A stretch of DNA of 35,384 nt from Corynebacterium yonathiae (GTDB taxonomy: Bacteria; Actinomycetota; Actinomycetes; Mycobacteriales; Mycobacteriaceae): the NCBI RefSeq assembly GCF_027570195.1, contig NZ_JAKMUZ010000023.1, positions 1-35,384 on the forward strand, in the 5' to 3' direction. Under the pieces are notes generated by a model that worked only from the letters and a program-made list of their open reading frames with translations, was not told where the DNA came from and ran no database searches. The position numbers were made by a program, and so were the translations under genes. Below, piece by piece: positions 1 through 7,513 of this stretch (the first letter of the stretch is position 1; every line of letters starts with the position of its first letter).

Positions 1-93
1 ACTAGTTGTTGGCAACTGATTTCTCAGTCCAACTAATGGGGAGCAGTTCATGATAGTGGGTGCGGGGCGGGTTTCTTTTCAGGAAAAAATGAG

Positions 94-99
94 TAGAAT
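94..99 (+). promoter_or_regulatory. Candidate -10 box for the first secreted protein
   Basis: TAGAAT fits the actinobacterial -10 pattern and would start a transcript near 105, giving a leader of about 45 bases. The leader has a GAGGAG ribosome binding site at 133-138. CTCCT at 126-130 can pair with AGGAG at 134-138, so a small hairpin could partly hide that site. No clear -35 is visible. Confidence 0.4.
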
Positions 100-149
100 A
101 TAAGAAACCTGCCCATTCTGTTTATCTCCTGTGAGGAGCTCCACTGACG

Positions 150-968
150 ATGCGCCGCCGCTCTCTGCGTCTCGGAATTACAACGCTCCTGTCTGCCACC
201 TTATTGGGCGGCGCTACGCCGGCTGTGGCCTATGAGCTGCAGCGTGACTCCGCGTCCGCATTGCGGATTACCTTGGATTCGGGAGAAAAACTAGAGCAGG
301 ACAACGCAGCAACGGCTATCTTGGCTATTGCTATCCAGCGCAAGGAAGCGTTGGTGGCAGACGGAATTTTGTCGCAGGATAAAGCGGACGCAGCTTTTGA
401 TTACTACTTTGGCAAAGCTCGGCTCAATACTGCACGCACCGATGGCAATGTCTATTCCACACCGCTCGATTTCCCGTGGGAGCCAGAAGAGCGCACCCAA
501 TTCCTAGACGATAAGAAGTACACCGAAGCCGCCGTACTTGATTATCTCGATATACTGGGTGCCAACTATGCCCAGGCGGTAATTCGCGCTGAGTTGGGTG
601 AGTTCACCAAGGAACTGCCCCAGGCCACCACCGAGAATGCGGCACCTTCTCCGCGTGCGACGCTGCCGTCCATCGGGGGCACCGGTTCCGCCTTCCCGGA
701 TGAGTTTCCGGCTTATGCGGCGGCCCTGCGCGATATTGTCACCATCACCAAGCAGGTCAATGCCCCTTTGGAACAGGCCGCTGCGACCCACCGTGGCGCA
801 GGCGCCGTACCCGTCGATACCACGTCTGAGGAACACTCCGGGCTCTCCGCCTTCGAAGGTGGGCTTTTGGCCACCGGCATTGCGGCGTTGGCAAGTGCTG
901 CCGGATTCGGATGGTCCGCCCTCGACTGGTCCGAGATCCTTTCTCAGCTCGGGCAGATCTTTTCCTAA
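150..968 (+). CDS. Secreted protein of unknown function
   Basis: I do not recognise a family. The 272-residue product begins with a classic Sec signal peptide: an Arg-rich start (MRRRSLR), a hydrophobic core, and an Ala-x-Ala type cleavage site around residue 27 (AVA before YELQ). The mature part is charged and mostly helical-looking, with a Pro/Ala/Thr-rich stretch near residues 155-175. A Gly/Ala-rich hydrophobic segment lies at about residues 233-255, close to the C-terminus, and could touch or anchor in a membrane, but no LPXTG or basic stop-transfer tail follows it. The ATG start is supported by GAGGAG 11 bases upstream. It is the first gene in the window, transcribed away from any upstream neighbour and convergent with the Rv3235-family gene. 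Confidence 0.7.
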   Translation: MRRRSLRLGITTLLSATLLGGATPAVAYELQRDSASALRITLDSGEKLEQDNAATAILAIAIQRKEALVADGILSQDKADAAFDYYFGKARLNTARTDGNVYSTPLDFPWEPEERTQFLDDKKYTEAAVLDYLDILGANYAQAVIRAELGEFTKELPQATTENAAPSPRATLPSIGGTGSAFPDEFPAYAAALRDIVTITKQVNAPLEQAAATHRGAGAVPVDTTSEEHSGLSAFEGGLLATGIAALASAAGFGWSALDWSEILSQLGQIFS

Positions 969-990
969 ACGCTTTAGCTCGTGCGCTAAC

Positions 991-1374
991 TTAGAGTAAC
1001 CGGAACGACGCTAAACCTGTTGGACTAGCCGATCCCGTAAATGCATGTTGCTGCTTTCCTATATAAACAGAGCCAAAATATTCGCCATTTGGGCGCGCGT
1101 GCAGGCTGGTCAACTGCAATTTCTCCGTGGCATAGGGGCTCGTGCGACGGCGTACCCATGAGCCAAGATGAATGCGTATCGCATCCGAATAACGCGCGGA
1201 ATTAAGGTGGGCTAGCGGGCGATAGCCGGCGGCTACCTCCAGTGCGAAGACCACCCAGTCTTGGATGCGGTGTTGGGTGGCGACTTCCGCGGACGTCGGC
1301 AAGCGGCCGTAGCGCACACGGTGGGGTGCAATGAAGAGTTTGAGGTGCGAGTAGCCAGGGATGGGCTCGTACAT
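991..1374 (-). CDS. Rv3235-family protein
   Basis: A 127-residue cytoplasmic-looking protein resembling the actinobacterial Rv3235 family, whose genes lie near secA1 in mycobacteria. The central segment (about residues 35-80: DWVVFALEVAAGYRPLAHL followed by basic residues) has the family's helix followed by the RPL signature. The C-terminal half reads like a small beta-rich domain. No signal peptide or membrane helix is present and no biochemical role is known. The frame is open further upstream to about 1460, but I found no ATG, GTG or TTG there, so ATG at 1374 is used. AGGAG lies 15 bases upstream of it, rather far. The start is the least certain part of the call. Confidence 0.6.
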   Translation of the reverse strand: MYEPIPGYSHLKLFIAPHRVRYGRLPTSAEVATQHRIQDWVVFALEVAAGYRPLAHLNSARYSDAIRIHLGSWVRRRTSPYATEKLQLTSLHARPNGEYFGSVYIGKQQHAFTGSASPTGLASFRLL

Positions 1375-1502
1375 GATGAGGAAGTGGTGCTCCTGAATAA
1401 GGACAGGAGGCGGACGCGTGATAATTGTCTCATGCCCGTCCCGCTGCCGCCATTTCTGAGGGTTTCCTGATAGGGGTGGGCGCGAATGCGCGCGCGGTTC
1501 GC

Positions 1503-1508
1503 TATACT
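1503..1508 (+). promoter_or_regulatory. -10 box (TATACT) upstream of the HAD-like gene
   Basis: TATACT differs from the TATAAT consensus at one position. A transcript from about 1515 would have a 37-base leader carrying the AAAGGA ribosome binding site at 1537-1542. It would read the HAD-like gene and the coupled DUF6912 gene. The -35 region is GC-rich and unconvincing. Confidence 0.45.
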
Positions 1509-1551
1509 CTCGGGGAGTTAAAGAGATTCGTAACCAAAGGATTTAAAGTAC

Positions 1552-1962
1552 ATGCGTGGTCTAATCGTTGACTATGTCGGCGTCCTTGACGGCACCGAAG
1601 AAGACAATCGCCGTTGGAAGGCGTTGCTGGCCGCCGCTAAGGCAAATGGTGCGGCAACCGCCATCCTTTCCAATGACCCAGGCGGTCCAGGCGCGGAGCA
1701 CATTCGCGAGTGGGAGTACCGCGGAAACGTAGATGCAGTGGTTCTTTCCGGCGAGGTTGGGGCAGAAAAGCCCGAGGTTGCTGCTTTCCAGGCAGCTGCA
1801 GATGCCCTTGAGCTTCCACTCAATGATTGCGTCATGGTTGATGATTCTATTCTCAACGTCCGCGCCGCCGTGGAATCCGGCATGGTGGGCTTCTTGTACA
1901 CCAGCTTTGACCGCGTTTCCGTAGAAATCCAGGCAGTCTTCGATATTGAAGGTGAATTTTAG
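1552..1962 (+). CDS. Small HAD-like hydrolase
   Basis: A 136-residue protein with the haloacid dehalogenase core but almost no room for a cap domain. Motif I is at residues 3-12 (LIVDYVGVLD), keeping the nucleophile Asp7 but with Val9 where the general acid Asp usually sits. Motif II is the Ser/Asn at TAILSN (about residue 40). The conserved Lys is in GAEKPE (about residue 73), and motif IV is the acidic pair in VMVDDS (about residues 96-98). Loss of the second Asp of motif I is seen in other HAD subgroups and may mean altered or weak phosphatase activity. An AAAGGA site precedes the ATG. The stop codon overlaps the GTG of the next gene by one base, so the two are probably translated together. 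The substrate is unknown. Confidence 0.7.
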   Translation: MRGLIVDYVGVLDGTEEDNRRWKALLAAAKANGAATAILSNDPGGPGAEHIREWEYRGNVDAVVLSGEVGAEKPEVAAFQAAADALELPLNDCVMVDDSILNVRAAVESGMVGFLYTSFDRVSVEIQAVFDIEGEF

Positions 1963-2477
1963 TGGCTAAAGCCCGTGTTTATATCCCCGCGACCTACGCC
2001 ATGCTGGCGGAGCTGGAAGAAACCGGCTCGCTTTCTGCACGCTCAGGTTGGGGTTTCATGGTCACCCCCGCGCTACGGGACTTTTATACCGAGGGCGATG
2101 AAGAAGAAATTGCCTACTCAGCCTTCCTTGAGGCATCTATGGCCTCTATGCGCCTTCTAGCCATCGGTGATGAAGAGAAGTTTCCGCACCGCCGCGTGGT
2201 CGTCTCGGTAGACTTGGATGATTCCGTCATCACCCCGCGCCCGGATATGGGTGAGCCGGTGGTAGAGCTCCAGCCGGCGCAATTTAGCAAAGAGGATTTG
2301 GCGGCCATACACGTGGATATTGCGGAGTCTGAGGAGACCACCGCGAAGGCCATCGAGGCCATTGACACTGCAGACCTTGGCGATGAGGACGCGGAGCTGG
2401 CAGTGGGCGATGCGCTAGATAAGTTTATGGCCTTTTATCACCCCAGCGAGCTGCCTTTCCTCGTAGAATTGCTCTAA
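1962..2477 (+). CDS. DUF6912 family protein
   Basis: A 171-residue acidic protein. Its start (ARVYIPATYAMLAELEETG) and the segment DEEEIAYSAFLEAS near residue 45 match the actinobacterial DUF6912 family (Rv3231c-like), which has no assigned function. There is no signal peptide or membrane helix. The GTG start at 1962 overlaps the TAG of the HAD-like gene by one base, so it relies on coupled translation rather than its own ribosome binding site. The C-terminal third is rich in Asp and Glu. Its pairing with a HAD-like protein is conserved in related actinobacteria as far as I know, which hints at a shared task, but nothing in the sequence says what. Confidence 0.7.
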   Translation: MAKARVYIPATYAMLAELEETGSLSARSGWGFMVTPALRDFYTEGDEEEIAYSAFLEASMASMRLLAIGDEEKFPHRRVVVSVDLDDSVITPRPDMGEPVVELQPAQFSKEDLAAIHVDIAESEETTAKAIEAIDTADLGDEDAELAVGDALDKFMAFYHPSELPFLVELL

Positions 2478-2493
2478 TACTCAAGGAGAAAAC

Positions 2494-2745
2494 ATGACTC
2501 AGCGTTTCCAGAACCTTGCGACAGCCGCCGTTACCGCTGGCGCAGCCCTCATTGCCGCGCCGGCCGCACTGGCAGCCGATACCACCCCGGCCGCTGACGC
2601 CGCTGCCGATGTCGTGCCCACCACCCCGTGGCTCGCGCTGCTAGAGACCTCGTCCCAGGGCACCTGGGGCCAGATCCTCGATGTGGTCTTTGCCATCGTG
2701 GACGGCATCTTGGGGATTATGGCCGATACCGGCTTCCACCTTTAA
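2494..2745 (+). CDS. Small exported peptide of unknown function
   Basis: An 83-residue protein with a signal peptide of about 28 residues ending in ALA before ADTT. An Ala/Asp/Pro-rich linker follows, then a short hydrophobic C-terminal part (about residues 43-80) with two Trp residues and VFAIVDGILGIMAD, which could be an amphipathic or membrane-seeking helix. An AAGGAG site sits 5 bases before the ATG. It lies 16 bases after the DUF6912 gene and is probably cotranscribed. Its stop codon overlaps the stop of the convergent rsgA gene by three bases. I do not recognise a family; small exported peptides with this layout are common in corynebacteria. Confidence 0.65.
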   Translation: MTQRFQNLATAAVTAGAALIAAPAALAADTTPAADAAADVVPTTPWLALLETSSQGTWGQILDVVFAIVDGILGIMADTGFHL

Positions 2746-3767
2746 CTTTCCCAGTCCACGTTGGTGCGCAGGGCCTCGAGGAGACCGCGCACCGCATCGC
2801 GCCGCCGCGCACTGGCGGTATCCGGGGGAATAAGCGCAGGATCATCCAGCCCGCACTCTGGGTCCGCAGGCGGGCCCATGTGCGTACAACCGCGGGGGCA
2901 GTCCTCGATAGCGGCCGCAAGATCTTCAAAGACACCGAGCACGTCATTAGCATCCACGTGCGCGAGGCCGAAGGAACGTATGCCGGGGGTATCGATAATC
3001 CAGCCGCCGGCGAACCCATCATCGGTGGGGAGGGGAAGCGCTACCGATTGGGTGGAGGTATGCCGGCCTTTACCGACGCCCGATACTTCCCCCGTCTCCC
3101 TATCCGCATCCGGAACCAGGCGGTTGACCAGGGTGGATTTTCCTACACCGGAGTGGCCGATCAGCGCGGTGACGTGGCCATCGATGTGCTGGTGTACTGC
3201 CTCGAGGCCATCTTCGACGCCGGCTTCTACCACCGTGACATCCAAGTCGGCGAACTCGGCTGCAAACGGTTCGGGATCTGTGAGATCAGTCTTGGTAAGG
3301 CACAGGATCGGGTGGACATTGCCCACGAAGGCGGCGATGAGGGCGCGCTCGACAAATCCGGAACGCGGTGGTGGGTCAGCCACGGCAGTGACGATAAGCA
3401 TCTGGTCCGCATTCGCCACCACGATGCGTTCATAGGGGTCGGTGTCATCGGCCGTGCGTCGAAGGACGGAGGTGCGCTCTTCTAGCTTCACGATGCGCGC
3501 TAGGGTGTCTTTCTTGCCGGAAGTATCGCCCACAACGCCAACGCGGTCTCCTACTTCGATGGCGGTGCGGCCGAGCTCGCGGGCGCGCATGGCGATGACC
3601 CGTGGGCCGTTATCTAGCGCGACACCCCAGCGTCCGCGGTCTTTAGTAATGACCATGCCGAACTTGGCATTTTTGTGCTTGGGGCGGTCCTTGGTGCGCG
3701 GCCGTGATCCCTTGCCGGGGCGCACGCGCACATCGGATTCATCAAAGGAACCGAAACGCCTAGCCAT
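2742..3767 (-). CDS. rsgA: Ribosome small subunit-dependent GTPase RsgA
   Basis: A 341-residue late 30S-assembly GTPase with the circularly permuted GTPase order typical of RsgA/YjeQ. An N-terminal basic region and OB-fold (residues about 35-100) is followed by the G4 motif TKTD (158-161), G1 GHSGVGKS (204-211) and G3 DTPG (259-262). A C-terminal zinc knuckle has Cys290, Cys294, His296 and Cys305. The protein acts on the 30S decoding centre, releasing assembly factors and helping check subunit maturity. The AGGAG ribosome binding site lies 4 bases before the ATG. The start overlaps the end of aroA by 8 bases, making aroA-rsgA an operon, an order shared with mycobacteria (Rv3227-Rv3228). Confidence 0.95.
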   Translation of the reverse strand: MARRFGSFDESDVRVRPGKGSRPRTKDRPKHKNAKFGMVITKDRGRWGVALDNGPRVIAMRARELGRTAIEVGDRVGVVGDTSGKKDTLARIVKLEERTSVLRRTADDTDPYERIVVANADQMLIVTAVADPPPRSGFVERALIAAFVGNVHPILCLTKTDLTDPEPFAAEFADLDVTVVEAGVEDGLEAVHQHIDGHVTALIGHSGVGKSTLVNRLVPDADRETGEVSGVGKGRHTSTQSVALPLPTDDGFAGGWIIDTPGIRSFGLAHVDANDVLGVFEDLAAAIEDCPRGCTHMGPPADPECGLDDPALIPPDTASARRRDAVRGLLEALRTNVDWES

Positions 3768-5040
3768 TGCTCTCCTGTTGTTCGGGGTCCACCATCGTCT
3801 CCCACATGCGGTCGAAGCCGGGCAGAGTTTTCGCAGTGGTTGAAATATCTTCGATCTCTATGCCCGCCACTTTCAGGCCGATAATCGCGCCCGCGGTGGC
3901 CATTCGGTGATCCGCGTAGCAGGGCCACTCGCCACCGTGGAGAGGGGCGGGGTCGATGCGCAGGCCGTCGGAAAGTTCGGTGACCTTACCTCCCAGGGCG
4001 TTGATATTAGTCGCCAGTGCCTTGAGACGGTCGGTCTCGTGACCACGCAGGTGGGCAATGCCGGTGAGCGTAGAGGGGGTTTCCGCTAAGGCACACAGGG
4101 CCGCGACGGTAGGGGTGAGCTCGCCGATATCACCCATGTTGCGCTCTATGCCCTGCAGCGCTCCGCCCTTGGCGCCCTTTGCGGTGACAAAGCCCGGCTC
4201 CTGGGTAACCATGACGCCCATATCCACCAAGATATGGCGAATAGCGTCGCCCGGCTGCGTGGTAGTGGCGGGCCAGCGCTTGATGGTCACACGGCCGCCG
4301 GTAACGGCAGCTGCCGCGAGGAAGGGCGTCGCATTGGACAAGTCCGGCTCGATTGCCCATTCCCGGCCGGCAATCGGGCCGGGGTGCACGGTCCACGTAT
4401 TCTCATCGGAGTCCACCCGCACGCCTGCTTGGCGCAGCATACCCACGGTCATTTCTACGTGTGGCATGGAGGGGAGGGGACCACCTTCGTGGGTGACGGT
4501 AATGCCCTTTTTAAAGCGTGCACCGGCCAGCAGTAGTCCGGAGACGAATTGCGAGGACCCAGAGGCGTTGATAGTAACCTCCCCGCCTTCTGGCACACCG
4601 TGCGAGCGCACATTAAACGGCAGGCTCTCGCCCTTTACTTCGACGCCCAGCTGGCGCAGTGCATCGAGGGTGGTGGACATGGGCCGGGCGTAGGCCTGCT
4701 GATCGCCGTCGACAAGCACGGCGCCATCAGCCAAGGCCGCAACCGGCGGGATAAAGCGCATCACCGTGCCTGCTAGGCCGCACTCTACCGTTGCGCCCTT
4801 GAGCGGGCCTGGGGTGACGTGGATGTCCTCGCCGTCGTGCTCGAAGCGCACGCCCATAGACTCCAACGCCTTTTCCATCAACTGCGAATCCCGCGAGACT
4901 AGCGGCGCGCGCAGGGTAGAGGGGCCATCGGCCAACGCGGCCAGAATGAAGGCGCGGTTGGTAATAGACTTCGAGCCCGGCACGTGCTGGGCCCACGTAA
5001 TGGGGCCTGCCGCTTGCGGGGCGGACCATGGTTGAGACAT
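3760..5040 (-). CDS. aroA: 3-phosphoshikimate 1-carboxyvinyltransferase (EPSP synthase)
   Basis: A 426-residue enzyme of the shikimate pathway that joins phosphoenolpyruvate to shikimate-3-phosphate. Visible landmarks, in order, are the substrate-binding [10 protein letters not shown] near residue 20, the AGT-type phosphoenolpyruvate loop GLAGTVMRF, the [10 protein letters not shown] loop, [10 protein letters not shown], the catalytic region [29 protein letters not shown] and [12 protein letters not shown]. Two-domain length and motif order are normal. The frame is open to 5151, but starts above 5040 would run into the SRAP gene. ATG 5040 sits 7 bases after a TATTAT -10 box and has no ribosome binding site, so a leaderless start is chosen. 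It is cotranscribed with rsgA downstream. Confidence 0.95.
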   Translation of the reverse strand: MSQPWSAPQAAGPITWAQHVPGSKSITNRAFILAALADGPSTLRAPLVSRDSQLMEKALESMGVRFEHDGEDIHVTPGPLKGATVECGLAGTVMRFIPPVAALADGAVLVDGDQQAYARPMSTTLDALRQLGVEVKGESLPFNVRSHGVPEGGEVTINASGSSQFVSGLLLAGARFKKGITVTHEGGPLPSMPHVEMTVGMLRQAGVRVDSDENTWTVHPGPIAGREWAIEPDLSNATPFLAAAAVTGGRVTIKRWPATTTQPGDAIRHILVDMGVMVTQEPGFVTAKGAKGGALQGIERNMGDIGELTPTVAALCALAETPSTLTGIAHLRGHETDRLKALATNINALGGKVTELSDGLRIDPAPLHGGEWPCYADHRMATAGAIIGLKVAGIEIEDISTTAKTLPGFDRMWETMVDPEQQESNG

Positions 5041-5046
5041 ATCGTC

Positions 5047-5053
5047 CATAATA
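5047..5053. promoter_or_regulatory. Shared bidirectional -10 element between aroA and the SRAP gene
   Basis: The two divergent start codons are only 19 bases apart. On the plus strand CATAAT (5047-5052) ends 7 bases before ATG 5060. On the minus strand TATTAT (5053-5048) ends 7 bases before ATG 5040. Both sit one mismatch from TATAAT and overlap in five bases. Neither gene has a ribosome binding site, so each transcript probably begins at its own start codon. Two polymerases cannot use the element at once. Confidence 0.6.
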
Positions 5054-5059
5054 GAGGGC

Positions 5060-5707
5060 ATGTGCGGAAGATTCGTTCTTTTTACCGAGTCCCTCCTTGA
5101 TGAGGTGGGAGAGCTGCCCGGAGTCACCGAGGTACATGCCCCGCAAGGCACCCCAGGGCCCCGCTACAATATTGCGCCCACGCAGCCGGTGGCCATCGTG
5201 CGCGTGCGCGAAAGCCTGGCTCAAGTCGATCCTGCGCGGTGGGCGCTATTGCCGCACTGGAAGAAAGATCTCGATGGCCCGCCGCTTTTTAACGCACGTG
5301 CGGAGACCGTCGCTTCCAAGCCTTCTTTCCGGCATGCCTTTAAGGGGCAGCGCTGCCTCATCCCGATGAACGGTTACTACGAGTGGTGCCAAGAAGAGGG
5401 CGGCAAACAGCCCTACTTCGTCCGCGCGCAGGAAGGATTGCTGCGGGCGGCAGGCCTCTGGGACACCGGCCTGGACCGCTTGTCCGCCACGATTGTCACC
5501 ACCGCAGCCACCGCAGAAATGGAGTGGTTGCACCACCGCCTGCCGCGCTTTTTGGCGGCCGAGGAAATGCGTACCTGGCTAGAGGGCAGTCCCGAGGAGG
5601 CCGCCGAGCTGCTCTTGCCGACGCCCCTGCGGGGCTTCCACACCCACCCCGCTGACAAGGCTGTGGGCAATGTATCCAACGACTATCCAGAGCTACTCGG
5701 CGAGTAG
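5060..5707 (+). CDS. SOS response-associated peptidase (SRAP, YedK/HMCES family)
   Basis: A 215-residue SRAP domain protein that forms a covalent thiazolidine crosslink with abasic sites in single-stranded DNA. Cys2 follows the initiator Met directly (MCGRF), as needed for the catalytic N-terminal Cys after Met removal, which fixes the start. Other conserved parts are [10 protein letters not shown] with Asn37, NARAET (78-83), the GYYEW motif with Glu108, and the active-site His in HHRLPRF (about 158-160). Length is normal. It has its own leaderless-type promoter, divergent from aroA, and its 3' end overlaps ybaK by 15 bases. The context next to aroA-rsgA matches Rv3226c. No LexA box fits in the tiny upstream gap, so SOS control is not evident. 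Confidence 0.92.
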   Translation: MCGRFVLFTESLLDEVGELPGVTEVHAPQGTPGPRYNIAPTQPVAIVRVRESLAQVDPARWALLPHWKKDLDGPPLFNARAETVASKPSFRHAFKGQRCLIPMNGYYEWCQEEGGKQPYFVRAQEGLLRAAGLWDTGLDRLSATIVTTAATAEMEWLHHRLPRFLAAEEMRTWLEGSPEEAAELLLPTPLRGFHTHPADKAVGNVSNDYPELLGE

Positions 5708-6196
5708 ATCGGCAAAGCTGGCTTGGCACAGCTCTGCGAGGTCCTCCGCATTGAGCTCGATGTCTAACCCGCGACGTCCGCCGGAAATGAATACGGTATC
5801 GAAAAGCACAGCGGTTTCCTCGATGACTGTAGGCAACGGAGTCTTTTGACCCAGTGGGGAAATGCCGCCGGGAATATATCCGGATGACTTAGAGGCGTCG
5901 TGTGGATTCGCCATGGTGGCCTTGGGCACGCCGTGGGCGGCCGCGGCCTTCTTCAAACTCAAGTGGTGGGTGGTAGGGATGACGCACACCGCTAGCTTGC
6001 GCTTTGGTCCCTTGCCCGCCGTTAAATCGATGACCAGTGTTTTGAGCACGCGCTCCGGCTCTACGTCCAAGGCTGCGGCGGCGTGATCGCCGAAGTGATC
6101 CTTTCCCGCCTCAAACGTGTAGACGTGGTGGTCAATGCTGTAATCTTCCACGATTTTGAGCGCTGGGGTGGCTGTGTGCGGGGACTTTTTAGGCAT
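5693..6196 (-). CDS. ybaK: Cys-tRNA(Pro)/Cys-tRNA(Cys) deacylase YbaK/EbsC
   Basis: A 167-residue aminoacyl-tRNA editing domain protein that hydrolyses Cys mischarged on tRNA-Pro. It shows the family's catalytic-region lysine in RVLKTLVI (about residue 52), the [13 protein letters not shown] segment, and the [14 protein letters not shown] loop (about residues 105-118) that lines the active site. Length is typical. ATG 6196 lies 7 bases after a TAGAAT -10 box on the minus strand with no ribosome binding site, so it is probably leaderless. Its promoter is back to back with that of sigH and both -10 boxes are joined by a palindrome. The 3' end overlaps the SRAP gene. Confidence 0.92.
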   Translation of the reverse strand: MPKKSPHTATPALKIVEDYSIDHHVYTFEAGKDHFGDHAAAALDVEPERVLKTLVIDLTAGKGPKRKLAVCVIPTTHHLSLKKAAAAHGVPKATMANPHDASKSSGYIPGGISPLGQKTPLPTVIEETAVLFDTVFISGGRRGLDIELNAEDLAELCQASFADLLAE

Positions 6197-6206
6197 GACT
6201 GGGATT

Positions 6207-6223
6207 CTAACGCTAGGCGTTAG
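6207..6223. promoter_or_regulatory. 17-bp palindrome overlapping the divergent ybaK and sigH -10 boxes
   Basis: CTAACGCTAGGCGTTAG is a perfect inverted repeat with 7-base arms and a 3-base centre. The minus-strand -10 TAGAAT (6209-6204) enters the left arm and the plus-strand -10 TAGTAT (6221-6226) enters the right arm. Each -10 lies 7 bases from its start codon (ATG 6196 and GTG 6234). The layout fits a repressor operator of the TetR type, or simply mirrored core promoters. No regulator gene is next to it. Confidence 0.5.
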
Positions 6224-6233
6224 TATGGAAATT

Positions 6234-6836
6234 GTGGCTAAACAAACAATCAGCGAAAAGGAGCTGCAGCGTCGCTTCGAAGCGGAAGCGCTGCCCCTGC
6301 TAGACCAGCTCTATGGAGGTGCGCTGCGCATGACGCGCAATCCCCAAGATGCTGAGGATCTGGTGCAGGAGACCTACCTTAAGGCCTATAAGTCCTTCCG
6401 GTCCTTCAAACAGGGCACGAACCTCAAGGCATGGCTTTATCGCATCATGACCAATAACTACATCAACTCTTACCGTAAGGCGAAGCGCCGGCCAACGGAG
6501 TCCTCGGCTGATGACCTGAGCGATTTTCAGCTTTATACAACTGCCGGCCACGACTCGACCGGCTTGGAATCCGCCGAGGTAGCCGCGCTCAAGGACATGC
6601 CGAACACCACCATTTCAGAGGCCATGAATGACCTGCCTGATGACTACCGCATGGTGGTGTACTACGCGGATGTAGAAGGTTTGGCGTATAAAGAAATTGC
6701 AGAAATCATGGACACTCCGCTGGGCACTGTAATGTCCCGGTTGCACCGGGGAAGAAAATTGCTCCGAAAAGCGTTGAAGGACGTGGCACGAGAACAAGGC
6801 ATTGGATTAGAACACCCAGACATGGAGGAGAAGTAA
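6234..6836 (+). CDS. sigH: ECF RNA polymerase sigma factor SigH (SigR type)
   Basis: A 200-residue group 4 sigma factor for thiol-oxidative and heat stress, as for C. glutamicum SigH and Streptomyces SigR. Region 2 spans about residues 20-85: it begins at [15 protein letters not shown], has [14 protein letters not shown] for core binding and -10 recognition, and runs through [17 protein letters not shown]. Region 4 (about 135-190) has [17 protein letters not shown] and the helix-turn-helix [26 protein letters not shown] 6234 is chosen because it lies 7 bases after TAGTAT; ATG 6225 would start inside that -10 box and the longer open frame runs into ybaK. Its stop overlaps the start of rshA by one base, and it carries an internal SigH-type promoter for rshA. 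Confidence 0.93.
   Translation: MAKQTISEKELQRRFEAEALPLLDQLYGGALRMTRNPQDAEDLVQETYLKAYKSFRSFKQGTNLKAWLYRIMTNNYINSYRKAKRRPTESSADDLSDFQLYTTAGHDSTGLESAEVAALKDMPNTTISEAMNDLPDDYRMVVYYADVEGLAYKEIAEIMDTPLGTVMSRLHRGRKLLRKALKDVAREQGIGLEHPDMEEK
6748..6778 (+). promoter_or_regulatory. SigH-dependent promoter inside sigH, driving rshA
   Basis: GGGGAAGA at 6748-6755 and CGTTGAA at 6772-6778 are separated by 16 bases. This matches the SigH/SigR consensus (GGAA type -35, CGTT type -10) known from corynebacteria, where rshA has its own SigH-dependent promoter within sigH. It would give negative feedback: active SigH raises its own anti-sigma factor. Confidence 0.7.
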
Positions 6837-7108
6837 TGGACCACGCAACGGAACACAACTGTGGTGCGTGTAGCTCCCCAGAGGTACAGGCCCTCCTGTG
6901 CGAGCTTCTCGATGAATCCATCACCTATGCCCGCGCACTCGCCATCCGCGAGCACATCGCCCAGTGCGATTTCTGCCAAAAACGCCTCGAGAGCGAGGAA
7001 ATTATCCGCTCGCTGGTGCGCAATTGCTGCAATGGTCAGGCCAAGGCGCCGCAGGCACTGCGTCGCCGCATTTCGGTAGAAATCACCCGTATCGAAACGG
7101 CGTGGTAG
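6836..7108 (+). CDS. rshA: Zinc anti-sigma factor RshA (RsrA family)
   Basis: A 90-residue mycothiol-system anti-sigma factor that holds SigH inactive under reducing conditions and lets go when its thiols form a disulfide. The ZAS signature is clear: His40, Cys44 and Cys47 (REHIAQCDFC), with N-terminal Cys9 and Cys12 available as further ligand and redox partner; Cys22 and a CC pair near residues 64-65 are extra. Length matches the family. The ATG overlaps the sigH stop by one base, and GGAGGAGAAG just upstream serves as the ribosome binding site. Besides the sigH transcript it should be read from the SigH-type promoter inside sigH. Confidence 0.93.
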   Translation: MDHATEHNCGACSSPEVQALLCELLDESITYARALAIREHIAQCDFCQKRLESEEIIRSLVRNCCNGQAKAPQALRRRISVEITRIETAW

Positions 7109-7131
7109 GCACTGTTGCTCACCCGCTGTGG

Positions 7132-7237
7132 TGGGGTCTGGTCTCATGATCTTCCAACTTTTTGCTTGAGTCCATACTGATCGGGCCGAATTGAGACCCC
7201 AATGTGTTCAATTCGGCCCGATCACATTGGACTTAAG
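7132..7237. other. Long multi-way hairpin region downstream of rshA
   Basis: A perfect 17-bp inverted repeat (7178-7194 with 7208-7224) is extended on the outside by 5-base arms GTCCA/TGGAC (7170-7174, 7228-7232) and further to 7165/7237 with one G-T wobble. The loop is itself complementary to two other places: CCAATGTG (7199-7206) to CACATTGG (7223-7230), and AGACCCCA (7194-7201) to TGGGGTCT (7132-7139). The pairings exclude one another. There is no T-run after it on either strand, so it is not a standard terminator. It could be a structured RNA, an attenuator or a mobile repeat. Confidence 0.5.
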
Positions 7238-7295
7238 GCACGGAGAGGTCAAGCGGGGAGCTAGGAGAGGACATCGATTTGCGTCTGACATAGCA

Positions 7296-7340
7296 AAAGC
7301 CCGGTTCTACGGTCGAAGTGACCGAGGGGAACCGGGCTTT
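7296..7340 (-). terminator. Hairpin terminator after bL37
   Basis: Perfect 12-bp arms AAAGCCCGGTTC (7296-7307) and GAACCGGGCTTT (7329-7340), with an inner CGGTC/GACCG stem. Read on the minus strand it lies 15 bases past the bL37 stop codon and ends in four T residues, so it should terminate that transcript. Confidence 0.75.
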
Positions 7341-7355
7341 GAGTAATGCTGTGCG

Positions 7356-7430
7356 TTATGCGCCAGGACGCTTGCCGTGATTAGCGGACTTCTTGCGGCG
7401 ATCCTTGCGCTTACGACCACGCTTGCTCAT
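7356..7430 (-). CDS. Ribosomal protein bL37 (AURKAIP1/COX24-like), 24 residues
   Basis: A 24-residue, extremely basic protein (starts MSKRGRKRKDRRKK, ends NHGKRPGA). It matches the small actinobacterial ribosomal protein bL37 found in mycobacterial 50S subunits and usually annotated as an AURKAIP1/COX24 domain protein. The pattern of Lys/Arg clusters and the NHGKRP end are characteristic. A strong GAAGGAG site lies 6 bases before the ATG, and a hairpin terminator follows the TAA closely, so this is a complete small transcription unit. It lies between rshA and whiB1 on the opposite strand from sigH-rshA. Its small size makes it easy to miss. Confidence 0.92.
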   Translation of the reverse strand: MSKRGRKRKDRRKKSANHGKRPGA

Positions 7431-7513
7431 TGCGCACTCCTTCGTTGAGGGTATCTGAACTTTATTCAACTCTAGCGGCTAAGGGCGCCGAAACGAAAAT
7501 TGGGGCCCGATTA

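Noticed and set aside
2628..3485. 285-codon plus-strand open frame
   Set aside because: It is a shadow of rsgA, whose GTPase motifs and zinc knuckle are complete on the other strand.
5041..5151. Longer aroA reading frame with upstream start codons
   Set aside because: It would overlap the SRAP gene, whose start is fixed by the catalytic Cys2, and the extra residues lack any EPSP synthase similarity.
6201..6222. SigH autoregulatory promoter upstream of sigH (GGGATT and CGTTAG)
   Set aside because: The spacing is only about 11 bases, too short for the 16-19 needed; the CGTTAG is part of the palindrome.
6156..6233. Longer sigH frame beginning inside ybaK, or ATG 6225
   Set aside because: The upstream part overlaps ybaK antisense, ATG 6225 lies within the TAGTAT -10 box, and neither has a ribosome binding site.
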